From: Flavobacterium suaedae
GTDB lineage: Bacteria > Bacteroidota > Bacteroidia > Flavobacteriales > Flavobacteriaceae
NCBI RefSeq assembly: GCF_014642915.1
Contig: NZ_BMJE01000007.1
Location: 1-64,000 of the forward strand
DNA length: 64,000 nt
Reading direction: 5' to 3'
Position 1 is the stretch's first letter, and each line of letters begins with the position of its first letter. Positions 50,145 through 60,090 of the stretch are shown here, piece by piece. The position numbers and the translations under genes are program-made. The notes beneath the pieces were generated by a model. It saw nothing but the letters and a program-made list of their open reading frames with translations. It did not search any database and had not been told where the DNA came from.

Positions 50145-50708
50145 TTACTCTACTTTTTTGTAGACAGCTAAGTTGTATTTAAACTCATGCTCATTATGAG
50201 GTAGATGAGATATAATAATTAATGTATCATTAGTTATTTTATGTATCTCCCAACCGGTTTCCGAATATTCTACTACAAGACCTTGTTCTTTAGCTTTTTT
50301 AAGTAATTCAGGAGACATCTTATCTGGGGGAGGGCTGTATTGCGTTTCGTTGTAAATAAAAACTAACACTTTTTCTTTTTCATTATACTTCCATTTACCT
50401 TCATCAACACTTTCATCAAGGTTAAAAATTCTGGCGCTCTTAGATTTTTTGAATTCTAATGATGGACGATTTGGTTTTATTCTAGTCTGAACAGAGTTCC
50501 CAAGTGTTATTGTTTGTGTATTTATCTCTTCTCCTTCGGGAGTAGTTAGTTTTTCAAATTTCCAGTAACCAATAATGTTTTCTTCAATGAAAGCTTTACC
50601 AGCATTGGTTTTAACCTTATCTATGGTTGCTGTATTTGGTTTTGCTGTTTGAGAATAAGTGTTTACTGCTATCAGTATCAGAATAATAAAAGTGTATATT
50701 CTTCTCAT
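50145..50708 (-). CDS. Hypothetical exported protein, possibly lipocalin-like
   Basis: A 187-residue protein with a signal peptide ending at NTYSQ (about residue 20). The segment IIGYWKFEKLTTPEG near residue 45 resembles the conserved start of lipocalin-like DUF4488/DUF5004-type barrels; the rest (GKWKYNEKEKVLVFIYNE, NDTLIIISHL) is beta-rich and would fit. I cannot assign a family firmly. It lies alone between terC (convergent) and a REP-like element. Confidence 0.62.
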   Translation of the reverse strand: MRRIYTFIILILIAVNTYSQTAKPNTATIDKVKTNAGKAFIEENIIGYWKFEKLTTPEGEEINTQTITLGNSVQTRIKPNRPSLEFKKSKSARIFNLDESVDEGKWKYNEKEKVLVFIYNETQYSPPPDKMSPELLKKAKEQGLVVEYSETGWEIHKITNDTLIIISHLPHNEHEFKYNLAVYKKVE

Positions 50709-50760
50709 TTCTTTTTTAGGATTACTTCATTAATGCTTTTGCCTAACTACTAATTTTAAA

Positions 50761-50858
50761 GATTGCCGCGCTCCGTTGCACTGCGCTCGCAATGACAGTG
50801 TGTCAACGATTATAAATATAAGGGTTTCGTCATTTCGAGGAGGTACGACGAAACAATC
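50761..50858. repeat. REP-like palindromic element, copy D, in inverse half order
   Basis: The half GATTGCCGCGCTCCGTTGCA...GCAATGAC (50761-50796) comes first, and GTCATTTCGAGG...ACAATCTT (50829-50858) comes second, the reverse order of copies A and B. After it come a short GTTGCGGGTT unit (near 50882) and GACTTT-type units (50953-50985). These fill the gap between the 50145 gene and the GH92 gene. Confidence 0.75.
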
Positions 50859-50986
50859 TTTTTAAGGGCTACAGGGTTCGTGTTGCGGGTTTTTGCCCTC
50901 ATGCTTAAGTATGTAAACAGTATTCGGTCGCAGTATTGTGGCTGCCTATTGGGACTTTACTACTTTATAAACTTTCAACTTTAAGA

Positions 50987-53845
50987 CTATTCCACTATTA
51001 TTTCATCAATAAAAATAAATGCTTCACCGCCTTTACCCTGATGCCATTCCGGTAATGTACCATAGTTATAGGCTTTTACTTTTATATAGCGTGCGGTAAC
51101 CTCATCACTTTCATTTTCCTTGGTGCTTTTTACAGCGGTTTCCAGTGTTTGTATTTGTGAGGTATAGTTTTTAGGGTTAACAGTATTTTCAACCGTGCCA
51201 ATCAGCGTAAAGTTTTTATTATCGGTAGATGCATAAAACTCCACTTTGGTAGGCATTAAAATCCATGAACGGGTATCTTGTAAAAAGCGAGCACCAATAT
51301 TTGTAATAGGTTTTTCTTCTTGTAAATCAACCACCGCTTCAAAATCCTGATTTTGGTAACCCTGCCAGTCGCCTTTACGCCAGTTTTCAGTGCCGTATAT
51401 CCCATCCAGTAATCCTTCAGGACCACCTGCCGTATATTGCGAATTGTACTTTGATTTTATCTCAATAGTATAGTCATTCGGCTTTTTTATAAAGTTAGCT
51501 GTAATTACATGGCTCATTATTCTGTCCTTTTCGGCATAAGCACGTATTTCACAGGTTTCGGCAATTTTAAAAGGAGCTGTATACTCCTGAAACATTCGGC
51601 TTTCATTTTCGTTAGATGGGGTATTGATAATATAATACATCTTGTCCGCTCCGAAAGGCGCATTCATAGCTACAGTCATACTATCTTTAAACGATTTTCC
51701 TCCTGCTTCAATAACAGGTACAACAACTATGTCTTTATATAAGTTTTGTATAGTGTCGCTTACCGTTTTACTGTCTTTTATATAGTTTGTATTTATGGCT
51801 GCAAGTGTGCTCTTACTTGTTTTAGGAGTGATAACCTGATTACTACCATTTTCAAGGTGGATAACAGCCTTATCAAAATAGGGTGTCGTGGTACTCCAAC
51901 CTTGTTTACCCGGTGTGACGGAGTATATACCCATACTGCTCAGTACATACCACGCACTCATTTGCCCGCAATCCTCATTACCAATTAACCCGTCAGGGCT
52001 ATTTTTATAAAAATTATTGAGAATGTAGTGTACTTTCTCTTTTGTTTTTTCGGGCTTGTCTACATAGTTATATAAGTAAGCCATGTGGTGACTTGGTTCA
52101 TTACCATGCGCATATTGCCCTATCAACCCCGTAACATCTGCCTGATCGCGTCCTGTGGTTTGGCTTGCGGCATTAAACATCTCGTCCAGTTTGGCTTCAA
52201 AGGCTTCCTCACCGTCGTAGGCTTCAATCATTCCCGGAATATCCTGCGGTACAAAAAAGCTATACTGCCAGCTATTGCCTTCGGTAAAGTTGTTGTTTAC
52301 CTCACGCGGGTCAAAAGGCTTGTCCCATCCGCCATTCTTTTTAGGACGCATATGTTTGGTTTCAGGGTCAAATATGTTTTTCCAGTATTGCGAACGACTC
52401 ATAAACAATTTGTAATCATTGATTTCGCCCAGTAGTAATGCCATTTGTGCAATACACCAATCGTCATAAGCATATTCCAGTGTTTTCGATACACTTTCGT
52501 GCTCATCATCTATACTGATGAATCCCTGAAACTTATAAGCCTCTAGCCCAAAGTGATTAAGCATAGCACTATGTCGGGCAGCTTCAAAGGCTTTTTGGTA
52601 GTCGAAACCTTGTATATCTTTTGCCATAGCATCAGCAATTACCGAAACGGAGTGATAGCCTATCATACAGTCGGTTTCATTACTGGCAAGTTCCCAAACA
52701 GGCAGTCGTCCGCCCTGTTCATACTGTTTAATGAATGTATTGATGTAATCCGCCGTACGTTTTTTATCGATAAGCGTATACAACGGGTGAGCTGCTCTAA
52801 AGGTATCCCAAAGGGAGAATACAGTGTAGTAATCAAAGCCTTCGGCAGTGTGTATTTCGTTATCTCTGCCACGGTATTTACCATCTACATCCATAGCAAT
52901 ATTAGGCTGCATCATGGTGTGGTATAGTGCAGTGTAGAAAATCGCCAGTTTATCCTTATCAGATGAAGTTACTTCTATTTTAGAAAGCTCTTTATTCCAA
53001 AGTTTTTCGGCAGCTCGTTTTGTTCTTTTAAAATTCCATCGGCGTAGTTCAGCCTCCATATTTTTGGCTGCACCTTCATAGCCTGTAGGGGACAGGGCTA
53101 CTTTTATTTTTAGCTTTTCATTCTTTTTAACCTCGGTACTAAAACTGATGGCGAGTAGTGAGCCTGCAAAAAAAGGATCGGTAGTTTTAGCGGGTGCAAA
53201 AGCGTTATTGTTAACCCCAGTAACCGTCATGGGCTTGCTGAATTCTATACTGGCATAAACGTACTGGTTGCGTGCCCATGCTTCGCTACGTCGCAGTACT
53301 TCTATAGTTTTGCTGTCTATAATGCGAACTTCGCCCATAAGCAAGTCGTCGCGGTGATTAAGGTCGAGAATAATATTTGCCTGTCCTGCTTTGCTAAACG
53401 TATATTGATGCATACCCACACGTGGTGTAGTGGTAAGCTCTACTTTAATATTATCATCATCGAGTTGTACAGCGTAATACCCAGCCGAAGCGGTCTCATT
53501 ATCATGTGAAAAGGTTGATGAGTAGGCTTCTTTATCCAGATTGGGTTCACCCATAGTAGGCATCAGCATAATATCGCCGTAGTCCGATACGCCTGTTCCG
53601 TTGAGGTGCGTATGCGAAAAACCGTAAATAACATTGTCCGAATAATGGTAACCACTACACCCGTCCCAACTACCGTCTATACGGGTATCGGGGCTTAGTT
53701 GTACCATACCGTAAGGTACGGTAGCACCGGGGAAGGTATGCCCGTGCCCGCCTGTACCAATAAACGGGTTTACATGCTTAGCATATTTTTGTGCAGAAAG
53801 GGTAAACGTACTTAATATAACGAGCAGAAATAGTAGCTTTTTCAT
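50987..53845 (-). CDS. GH92 family alpha-mannosidase with C-terminal carbohydrate-binding domain
   Basis: A 952-residue secreted glycosidase. The signal peptide ends at LSAQ (residue 19). The family 92 beta-sandwich and (alpha/alpha)6 barrel are marked by YAKHVNPFIGTGGHGHTFPG, PGATVPYGMVQLSPDTR, CSGYHYSDNVIYGFSHTHLN, YTVFSLWDTFRAAHPLYTL, NETDCMIGYHSVSVIADAM, NNFTEGNSWQYSFFVP, and GNEDCGQMSAWYVLSSMG, in which Glu624 is the likely general acid. The last 150 residues look like a discoidin (F5/8 type C) domain (NWRKGDWQGYQNQDFEAVVD, NIGARFLQDTRSWI). GH92 enzymes are Ca-dependent exo-mannosidases acting on N-glycans or yeast mannan. No SusC/SusD pair or other glycosidase lies beside it. Confidence 0.94.
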   Translation of the reverse strand: MKKLLFLLVILSTFTLSAQKYAKHVNPFIGTGGHGHTFPGATVPYGMVQLSPDTRIDGSWDGCSGYHYSDNVIYGFSHTHLNGTGVSDYGDIMLMPTMGEPNLDKEAYSSTFSHDNETASAGYYAVQLDDDNIKVELTTTPRVGMHQYTFSKAGQANIILDLNHRDDLLMGEVRIIDSKTIEVLRRSEAWARNQYVYASIEFSKPMTVTGVNNNAFAPAKTTDPFFAGSLLAISFSTEVKKNEKLKIKVALSPTGYEGAAKNMEAELRRWNFKRTKRAAEKLWNKELSKIEVTSSDKDKLAIFYTALYHTMMQPNIAMDVDGKYRGRDNEIHTAEGFDYYTVFSLWDTFRAAHPLYTLIDKKRTADYINTFIKQYEQGGRLPVWELASNETDCMIGYHSVSVIADAMAKDIQGFDYQKAFEAARHSAMLNHFGLEAYKFQGFISIDDEHESVSKTLEYAYDDWCIAQMALLLGEINDYKLFMSRSQYWKNIFDPETKHMRPKKNGGWDKPFDPREVNNNFTEGNSWQYSFFVPQDIPGMIEAYDGEEAFEAKLDEMFNAASQTTGRDQADVTGLIGQYAHGNEPSHHMAYLYNYVDKPEKTKEKVHYILNNFYKNSPDGLIGNEDCGQMSAWYVLSSMGIYSVTPGKQGWSTTTPYFDKAVIHLENGSNQVITPKTSKSTLAAINTNYIKDSKTVSDTIQNLYKDIVVVPVIEAGGKSFKDSMTVAMNAPFGADKMYYIINTPSNENESRMFQEYTAPFKIAETCEIRAYAEKDRIMSHVITANFIKKPNDYTIEIKSKYNSQYTAGGPEGLLDGIYGTENWRKGDWQGYQNQDFEAVVDLQEEKPITNIGARFLQDTRSWILMPTKVEFYASTDNKNFTLIGTVENTVNPKNYTSQIQTLETAVKSTKENESDEVTARYIKVKAYNYGTLPEWHQGKGGEAFIFIDEIIVE

Positions 53846-53879
53846 TGTGTTGCTGTAATTTCAGCTAAGATAATAAAAA
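53840..53879 (-). repeat. 40-bp leader repeat, copy upstream of the GH92 gene
   Basis: TTTCATTGTGTTGCTGTAAT continues into TTCAGCTAAGATAATAAAAA. The same block with one difference lies at 54881-54920. It includes the start codon and the untranslated leader, and holds TATCTTAG (minus strand), a near match to TAnnTTTG. Confidence 0.85.
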
Positions 53880-53935
53880 GCATTACAGTATATATCAGGC
53901 TTTCCGGTTATGGTAGCAGATGGTAAGAATAGCTT

Positions 53936-54400
53936 TTATTTAATTATAAACTGGTCGTATATATTTTTATGCTTTTTGTTTAGTAACCTTAAAAGGCTTG
54001 AAAAGTTTTCGGAAACTCGTATGTCGTTATCAACACCGTGTCTGGTAGATTTTATTTTATTATTACCACAACCAATACTTAATACTAGTTGACCACTATC
54101 TGTAAATCGAGGTCTTTTTACTAATAGGCTTTTAGGCTGCAGATCATCACTAACCAGTTTTTTTATTGCAGAAAGTGTTGCCTCTTCTGCTTTAATTTTG
54201 CTGTTTTTTTGATTTGTATAAAGGTAAATAGTATCATTATTATCAAATACTACCATTTTTGCAATGCAGTTATAATTGAAATAACCTACTTCATAACTTT
54301 TCTCAATTTTATTCTCAAGTTGATTTGAACCTTGCTTACAGCCCGAAAAGAGAAATAAAATGAATAGTATTGATAATGCTGTGTGTACTTTAAATTTCAT
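53936..54400 (-). CDS. Hypothetical lipoprotein
   Basis: A 154-residue lipoprotein with lipobox LFSGC (Cys at about residue 21). The mature part is basic and beta-prone (KMVVFDNNDTIYLYTNQKNS) and contains no domain I recognise. It belongs to a patch of small orphan lipoproteins (53936-55959) and lies 27 bases downstream of the next one, with which it is probably cotranscribed. Confidence 0.65.
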   Translation of the reverse strand: MKFKVHTALSILFILFLFSGCKQGSNQLENKIEKSYEVGYFNYNCIAKMVVFDNNDTIYLYTNQKNSKIKAEEATLSAIKKLVSDDLQPKSLLVKRPRFTDSGQLVLSIGCGNNKIKSTRHGVDNDIRVSENFSSLLRLLNKKHKNIYDQFIIK

Positions 54401-54427
54401 TGGTTAAAAGGTTTTAACTAACATTTT

Positions 54428-54886
54428 TTATTCTTTAAATTTCAGAATGCTATTTTTTATTTCAATTGGTAAATCTTCTGTTTTCATCCCTTTGTATGTA
54501 ATTTCTAACATATCAGCCCCATAATATAAATAAAAAGCTATACTGGACTTGTTGTCTTCTGTATATTGTGTACTATATGCATTATCAAAGTTCATTTGTT
54601 TTTTAAAGGCTTTAATAAAGTTGTCAATTTCATTTGGACTCAATTTAAGGTTACTCTTGTCACCTGAAGTATGATTATCATATTTTAAAACAGAAATATC
54701 TTTTTGATTACTTTCAATTGAAAAATATTTTATTTCATCATGATCAACAATTCTAATAATATAGTCAAACTCAGTTTCCTCATAATAAGCTTCCATAGAA
54801 ACCTTATCTTTTTTATGGCATCCACTTAAAAGAATTATAATAGCCAAAGAGAAAATATATAAATATGCTTTTTGTTTCACTTTCAT
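54428..54886 (-). CDS. Hypothetical lipoprotein
   Basis: A 152-residue lipoprotein. The lipobox is LLSGC (Cys at about residue 23), followed by basic residues and a beta-rich domain (EYYEETEFDYIIRIVDHDE-like start, SSIAFYLYYGADMLEITYKG). No family was recognised. Its start codon and leader are a near copy of those of the GH92 gene 1 kb away. A terminator of the gene upstream lies only 36 bases before it. Confidence 0.65.
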   Translation of the reverse strand: MKVKQKAYLYIFSLAIIILLSGCHKKDKVSMEAYYEETEFDYIIRIVDHDEIKYFSIESNQKDISVLKYDNHTSGDKSNLKLSPNEIDNFIKAFKKQMNFDNAYSTQYTEDNKSSIAFYLYYGADMLEITYKGMKTEDLPIEIKNSILKFKE

Positions 54887-54920
54887 TGTGTTGCTGTAAT
54901 TTCAGCTAATATAATAAAAA
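54881..54920 (-). repeat. 40-bp leader repeat, copy upstream of the 54428 lipoprotein gene
   Basis: Same block as 53840-53879 with T in place of G at one position. The two copies are in direct orientation about 1041 bases apart and bracket two small lipoprotein genes. Confidence 0.85.
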
Positions 54921-54945
54921 TAAAGCCCTGCGTTTTGCAGGGCTT
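54917..54945 (-). terminator. Terminator of the small membrane-protein gene
   Basis: On the minus strand AAGCCCTGC pairs with GCAGGGCTT, followed by TATTTTTATT. Confidence 0.82.
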
Positions 54946-54952
54946 GTATGTG

Positions 54953-55237
54953 TTACATTAACTTATAAATCATTAAGGCTATAACTACTATTGTGCCGAG
55001 GTGGATTAGTAAATTTTCTTTTGGGTATTTTCTTTTAAAACTTTCCTTATCGTTAAAATAGAGAAGTGCTAAATAAGACACCAGCAGTGGTATTACTAAC
55101 AGCAGGAAAAGGTTAAACAACCCAAATGTATTTATACGTTTCACAACGGCTATGCTATTATCCATGTGAGGAAATAATAATGTAAAAGCTATAACAACAA
55201 TAAGTAATGCTTTTATAACTTGTAGTATAGTTTTCAT
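54953..55237 (-). CDS. Small membrane protein of unknown function
   Basis: A 94-residue protein with three hydrophobic segments: QVIKALLIVVIAFTLLF, FNLFLLLVIPLLVSYLALLY and LIHLGTIVVIALMIYKL, with a charged loop FNDKESFKRKYPKEN. ATG 55237 is preferred to the TTG at 55267, which overlaps the upstream gene's stop region. It follows the 55261 lipoprotein by 23 bases and is followed by a terminator, so the two are one operon. An accessory or protective role for the upstream product is possible but unproven. Confidence 0.65.
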   Translation of the reverse strand: MKTILQVIKALLIVVIAFTLLFPHMDNSIAVVKRINTFGLFNLFLLLVIPLLVSYLALLYFNDKESFKRKYPKENLLIHLGTIVVIALMIYKLM

Positions 55238-55260
55238 AGTTATAAGTTTATAAAGCTTGT

Positions 55261-55959
55261 TTAACAAGCATTTTTACACCTGTTTAAGGCTCTTACGCAA
55301 GTTCTTTGAGCATTGTTATACACCACTGTAGCATATACAGCCGCAGCCGCAGCAATAATAGGATTGAAGAATGACGATACACCGCTTGCACCTATCCCTG
55401 CCGCATAATTACTTCTTGCAGATCTGTCGCAGGCAACAGCATCATTAATACATTCAAAAACGCAGTTGTCATAAGGTGTTACAGGAGGGGTATCTATAGG
55501 ATTAAAAGGACTACCTATTACCCCTATAAGTTGTTCCCTAAAGTCAGGGTTATCAACTGTTTCTTTAAAAAAGTTTTCATTTTCACTAAAAACGGCAAGG
55601 TAACTTGTTTCTAATTCGTCAAGTTGTTTTTCTGCATCAGGATAATCAATAAAAGTTGTTGTAGAGATATTTTCTCTTAACCATTTTTTTAATCCTTCCT
55701 GATCTTCTAAAGTGTATAAGTCATATTCTTCCGCATGTAGATTATCTACAAAGACCTTCATTTTCAAATCAAAATCCTTATAGCTTTGAGATTCCAGCAT
55801 TTCATGGTAATAAATTTCTAAATTAGATTGCGGGTTTCCCTTTAACACAATACTTGTTTCTGTCTGACTTTCGCTTGTTTTAGCGTCATCATCGCTACAG
55901 GCTACTAATAATAGCGAAGCAATAAAAAAAATGCTTACGTTTCTAAATACATTTTTCAT
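55261..55959 (-). CDS. Lipoprotein with mirror-symmetric cysteine motif at the C-terminus
   Basis: A 232-residue lipoprotein with lipobox LLLVAC (Cys at about residue 21) and the acidic surface-export signal SDDD right after it. The middle (45-150) is helical and acidic. Near the C-terminus is CVFECINDAVAC (Cys-x3-Cys-x6-Cys), then a small-residue and Ala-rich hydrophobic run (FNPIIAAAAAVYATVVY), then CVRALNRCKNAC (Cys-x6-Cys-x3-Cys). The mirrored spacing would suit an antiparallel helical hairpin held by three disulfides. I recognise no family. The next gene on the same strand is a small membrane protein. Confidence 0.72.
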   Translation of the reverse strand: MKNVFRNVSIFFIASLLLVACSDDDAKTSESQTETSIVLKGNPQSNLEIYYHEMLESQSYKDFDLKMKVFVDNLHAEEYDLYTLEDQEGLKKWLRENISTTTFIDYPDAEKQLDELETSYLAVFSENENFFKETVDNPDFREQLIGVIGSPFNPIDTPPVTPYDNCVFECINDAVACDRSARSNYAAGIGASGVSSFFNPIIAAAAAVYATVVYNNAQRTCVRALNRCKNAC

Positions 55960-56172
55960 AATAAAAGTAAATTTTTTAGTGAATAAATTTCAACCTGTTT
56001 TTTGTGCACAATTAAACAAGTGGTTCTGTAAAAGCCGGCTTATTCGGGAGCAATATTATATAATAATTTAGCAGGTTGTAATTACTTTAAAGACTATTTT
56101 AGTTGCTTAGTGACTATTTTAATTTGTGTGTTAAATGACAACTATTTAACATAAATATTAACGCTTTCTATT

Positions 56173-56180
56173 TACTTTTG
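56173..56180 (+). promoter_or_regulatory. -7 element of the HTH gene
   Basis: TACTTTTG, an exact TAnnTTTG match 22 bases before the start codon. Confidence 0.55.
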
Positions 56181-56202
56181 AGGTTATCTAACTTAAATTA
56201 CA

Positions 56203-56421
56203 ATGGAAAAGAAAATTCTCGACATATTATGGAGAGCAAGGGTGAATCAAAAAATATCGCAGGAAAATATTGCAGAGTATTTAAAACTTACTCAAAGTTC
56301 CTATGCTAAAATTGAAAGGGGTGAAACGACCTTAACACTAAGTAACTTTTTAAAAATATGTTCCTATCTTAAATTAAAACCTCAGGAAGTTTTTAATATA
56401 GCTGAAACAGAGGGTAAGTAA
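56203..56421 (+). CDS. Xre-family helix-turn-helix regulator
   Basis: A 72-residue DNA-binding protein made only of an HTH_3 domain: RVNQKISQENIAEYLKLTQS (helices 2-3), SSYAKIERGETTLTLSNFLK (recognition and following helix) and KLKPQEVFNI. It is a typical stand-alone Xre/SinR-like repressor. No toxin or phage gene lies next to it on the same strand; the divergent neighbour is the mirror-cysteine lipoprotein operon, 243 bases away, which it could control (inference). Confidence 0.88.
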   Translation: MEKKILDILWRARVNQKISQENIAEYLKLTQSSYAKIERGETTLTLSNFLKICSYLKLKPQEVFNIAETEGK

Positions 56422-56434
56422 CACAGGCAGAAAT

Positions 56435-56479
56435 AAAAAAGTGGAGTATGATTCTATAAAAATCATGCTCCGCTTTTTA
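56435..56479. terminator. Bidirectional terminator between the HTH gene and the DUF3298 gene
   Basis: A long stem AAGTGGAGTATGATT with AATCATGCTCCGCTT (two G-T pairs), flanked by an A-run and a T-run. Confidence 0.88.
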
Positions 56480-56501
56480 TGTATTATAGCTATAACTTTA
56501 C

Positions 56502-57299
56502 TTATTTTACTTTTAAGTACTCTTCAATATCTTTATAAGAAAGTTTTAGTTTTTTAGGACCATCAGCGTACGATGAAATTTCGTAAGTATTGTAAAATAA
56601 GAGTAAACCGTCTTCTTCAAAAAAGATGTTGTTTGGCAATGCAAATTTTTCATCTTCAAACATCAACCCATCATCATTAATAGGTGCCATTTCTGATATT
56701 TTAAATTCCTGTCGGAATCTTTTCTCTGCATAATCGGTAAAACCATTTACATCGTTAAAAAGGTCTCTGTATTCAAGAGGCTTCCCGTTATTAGGGTCAA
56801 ACAGTAAAGAGTAGTCGCCTTGGTTACCATGAGCACCACCAGTATATACATAGCTGCTCAAGGTTATGTTTAAAACCTTATCACTACGGTATGAAACATC
56901 ACCTTTAACAGTCCCTTCCCATCCCATAGTTTCTTCAGGAAATTCTTTTTTCAGCTCTTCGTACGACTGCATGAACGATTTCATCAACTCACTATAAGTA
57001 GTAGCATTATATGGTTTTTCTCCAAAATAAATAAGTTCTTTTACTTTACTAAAAACAGAGTCGTTAATAACTCTTGCTACTTTTTTATTTCCGCCGGCTT
57101 CCGGCACTTCAATTTTTACAACAGGGCAATCTTCCTTACATGGTATAGTACTGGTTTCCTGGTAGTACTTTTTCTCAAAAGTAAGTGGGGCAACCTCTTC
57201 AGTTTTAGTTATTACAGGCTCTTCATTTTCTTTTTTATCTTTTCCGCAAGCCACAACTAAAAGGGCAGCAAAAACCAATGGTAAAAATCTTTTCATCAT
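56502..57299 (-). CDS. DUF3298/DUF4163 domain lipoprotein
   Basis: A 265-residue lipoprotein with lipobox LLVVAC (Cys at about residue 18). The N-terminal part (40-130) fits the DUF4163 region, and the C-terminal part has the DUF3298 signature SSYVYTGGAHGNQGDYSLLF and YRDLFNDVNGFTDY. These domains occur in envelope proteins of Gram-positive and Gram-negative bacteria and may bind peptidoglycan; the function is not established. The first two codons are both Met; either may be the start. Divergent from the cystathionine gene. Confidence 0.85.
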   Translation of the reverse strand: MMKRFLPLVFAALLVVACGKDKKENEEPVITKTEEVAPLTFEKKYYQETSTIPCKEDCPVVKIEVPEAGGNKKVARVINDSVFSKVKELIYFGEKPYNATTYSELMKSFMQSYEELKKEFPEETMGWEGTVKGDVSYRSDKVLNITLSSYVYTGGAHGNQGDYSLLFDPNNGKPLEYRDLFNDVNGFTDYAEKRFRQEFKISEMAPINDDGLMFEDEKFALPNNIFFEEDGLLLFYNTYEISSYADGPKKLKLSYKDIEEYLKVK

Positions 57300-57399
57300 A
57301 AAATGTTATTGTTTTGTAAAAGGGCGATATCCTTATGCAAGGATAAACAAAATCCAGTACATTTGTTTTTAAAATAAATACAAACGAATTCAAAATTAC

Positions 57400-58542
57400 A
57401 TGAAATTTAACACAAAAACTATACATGGCGGACAAAAGCCGGACCCGAGTACAGGAGCAGTAATGCCCCCCGTTTATCAAACCTCAACATTTGCACAAAG
57501 CAGCCCCGGTATACACCAGGGATATGAGTACAGCCGTGCGGCAAACCCAACGCGTACCGCGCTGGAAGATGCACTGGCAAGTATAGAAAACGGAGCAAAA
57601 GGTTTAGCATTTTCATCTGGTTTGGCAGCTATAGACAGCGTTATGAAGCTGTTAAAGCCAAACGATGAGGTTATTGCTATGGATGACCTGTATGGTGGTA
57701 CATACCGTATGTTTAGTAAAATATATTCGGAGTACGGTATTAAGTTCCATTTTGTAGATATGAACGATTTGGAGAAAGTAGAATCGTTATTTAACGAAAA
57801 TACTAAGCTGGTTTGGGTAGAAACACCAACAAACCCGTTAATGAAACTGGCTGATATTGCCAGAATAGCCGAGCTTACCAAGGAGAAAAATGTACTTTTT
57901 GCAGTAGATAACACTTTTGCTACACCATACCTGCAAAACCCGCTTGATTTGGGTGCTGATATTGTAATGCACTCGGCTACCAAATATTTAGGAGGGCACA
58001 GTGATGTGGTTGCGGGAGCATTAGTAGCTAAAACCGAAGAGCTTGGCGAAAAACTACACTTTGCACAGTTTGCAACAGGCGGAACGCTGGGACCAAACGA
58101 TTCGTATTTAGTACTGCGTGGTATAAAAACATTACACCTGCGCATGCAACGTCACAGCGAAAATGGGCAAAAAGTAGCTGAATATCTTGAAAATCACCCG
58201 AAAGTAGAGAGAGTATATTATCCTGGGTTAGAAAGCCACCCATACCACGAAATTGCTAAAAAGCAAATGCATGATGGTTATGGCGGTATGGTAACATTTA
58301 CATTTAAATCCGGTAAGAAAGAAGACTCTATTAAATTTTTAGAAAAGGTAAAAGTATTTACCCTTGCCGAATCACTTGGAGGAGTAGAATCACTTGCCAA
58401 CCACCCTGCTATAATGACGCATGCCTCTGTACCGGAAGAAACCCGAAAAGTTTTAGGGATTACAGATGATATGGTGCGCCTGAGTGTAGGGGTAGAAGAT
58501 GCTGAAGATTTAATTAAAGATTTAGAAAAGGCATTAAGCTAA
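57400..58542 (+). CDS. Cystathionine gamma-synthase/gamma-lyase family PLP enzyme
   Basis: A 380-residue enzyme of the Cys/Met metabolism PLP family. It starts FNTKTIHGGQKPDPSTGAVM and has YEYSRAANPTRTALE, FSSGLAAIDSVMKLL, DDLYGGTYRMF, VETPTNPLMKLADI, the PLP Lys195 in HSATKYLGGHSDVVAGA, and ESLGGVESLANHPAIMTHAS. It makes or cleaves cystathionine in transsulfuration. Motifs do not separate synthase (MetB) from gamma-lyase (CTH), so no symbol is given. Monocistronic, between the DUF3298 gene (divergent) and gdhA. Confidence 0.92.
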   Translation: MKFNTKTIHGGQKPDPSTGAVMPPVYQTSTFAQSSPGIHQGYEYSRAANPTRTALEDALASIENGAKGLAFSSGLAAIDSVMKLLKPNDEVIAMDDLYGGTYRMFSKIYSEYGIKFHFVDMNDLEKVESLFNENTKLVWVETPTNPLMKLADIARIAELTKEKNVLFAVDNTFATPYLQNPLDLGADIVMHSATKYLGGHSDVVAGALVAKTEELGEKLHFAQFATGGTLGPNDSYLVLRGIKTLHLRMQRHSENGQKVAEYLENHPKVERVYYPGLESHPYHEIAKKQMHDGYGGMVTFTFKSGKKEDSIKFLEKVKVFTLAESLGGVESLANHPAIMTHASVPEETRKVLGITDDMVRLSVGVEDAEDLIKDLEKALS

Positions 58543-58662
58543 TTAATATAAATTAATCGTGTTTTTGTAGGCGTAAAAGTGCTGAAAAATAAAGGATTAT
58601 CAATATAATCGAATTAAAATAAAGTATCAATAAAAATATATGGCTGAAATTAAGAAATGCTA

Positions 58663-58670
58663 TATATTTG
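58663..58670 (+). promoter_or_regulatory. -7 element of gdhA
   Basis: TATATTTG, an exact TAnnTTTG match about 48 bases before the gdhA start. No clear -33 element. Confidence 0.55.
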
Positions 58671-58715
58671 CTTTGTAATCAACGAAAACGTTTTCTTAAA
58701 CACAAAATTCTTTAA

Positions 58716-60062
<1,347 letters not shown>

Positions 60063-60090
60063 TATTTTTACAGTACAACATAGTATATAA

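Noticed and set aside
56173-56421. Toxin-antitoxin module around the HTH gene
   Set aside because: The HTH gene has no same-strand partner; a terminator follows directly.
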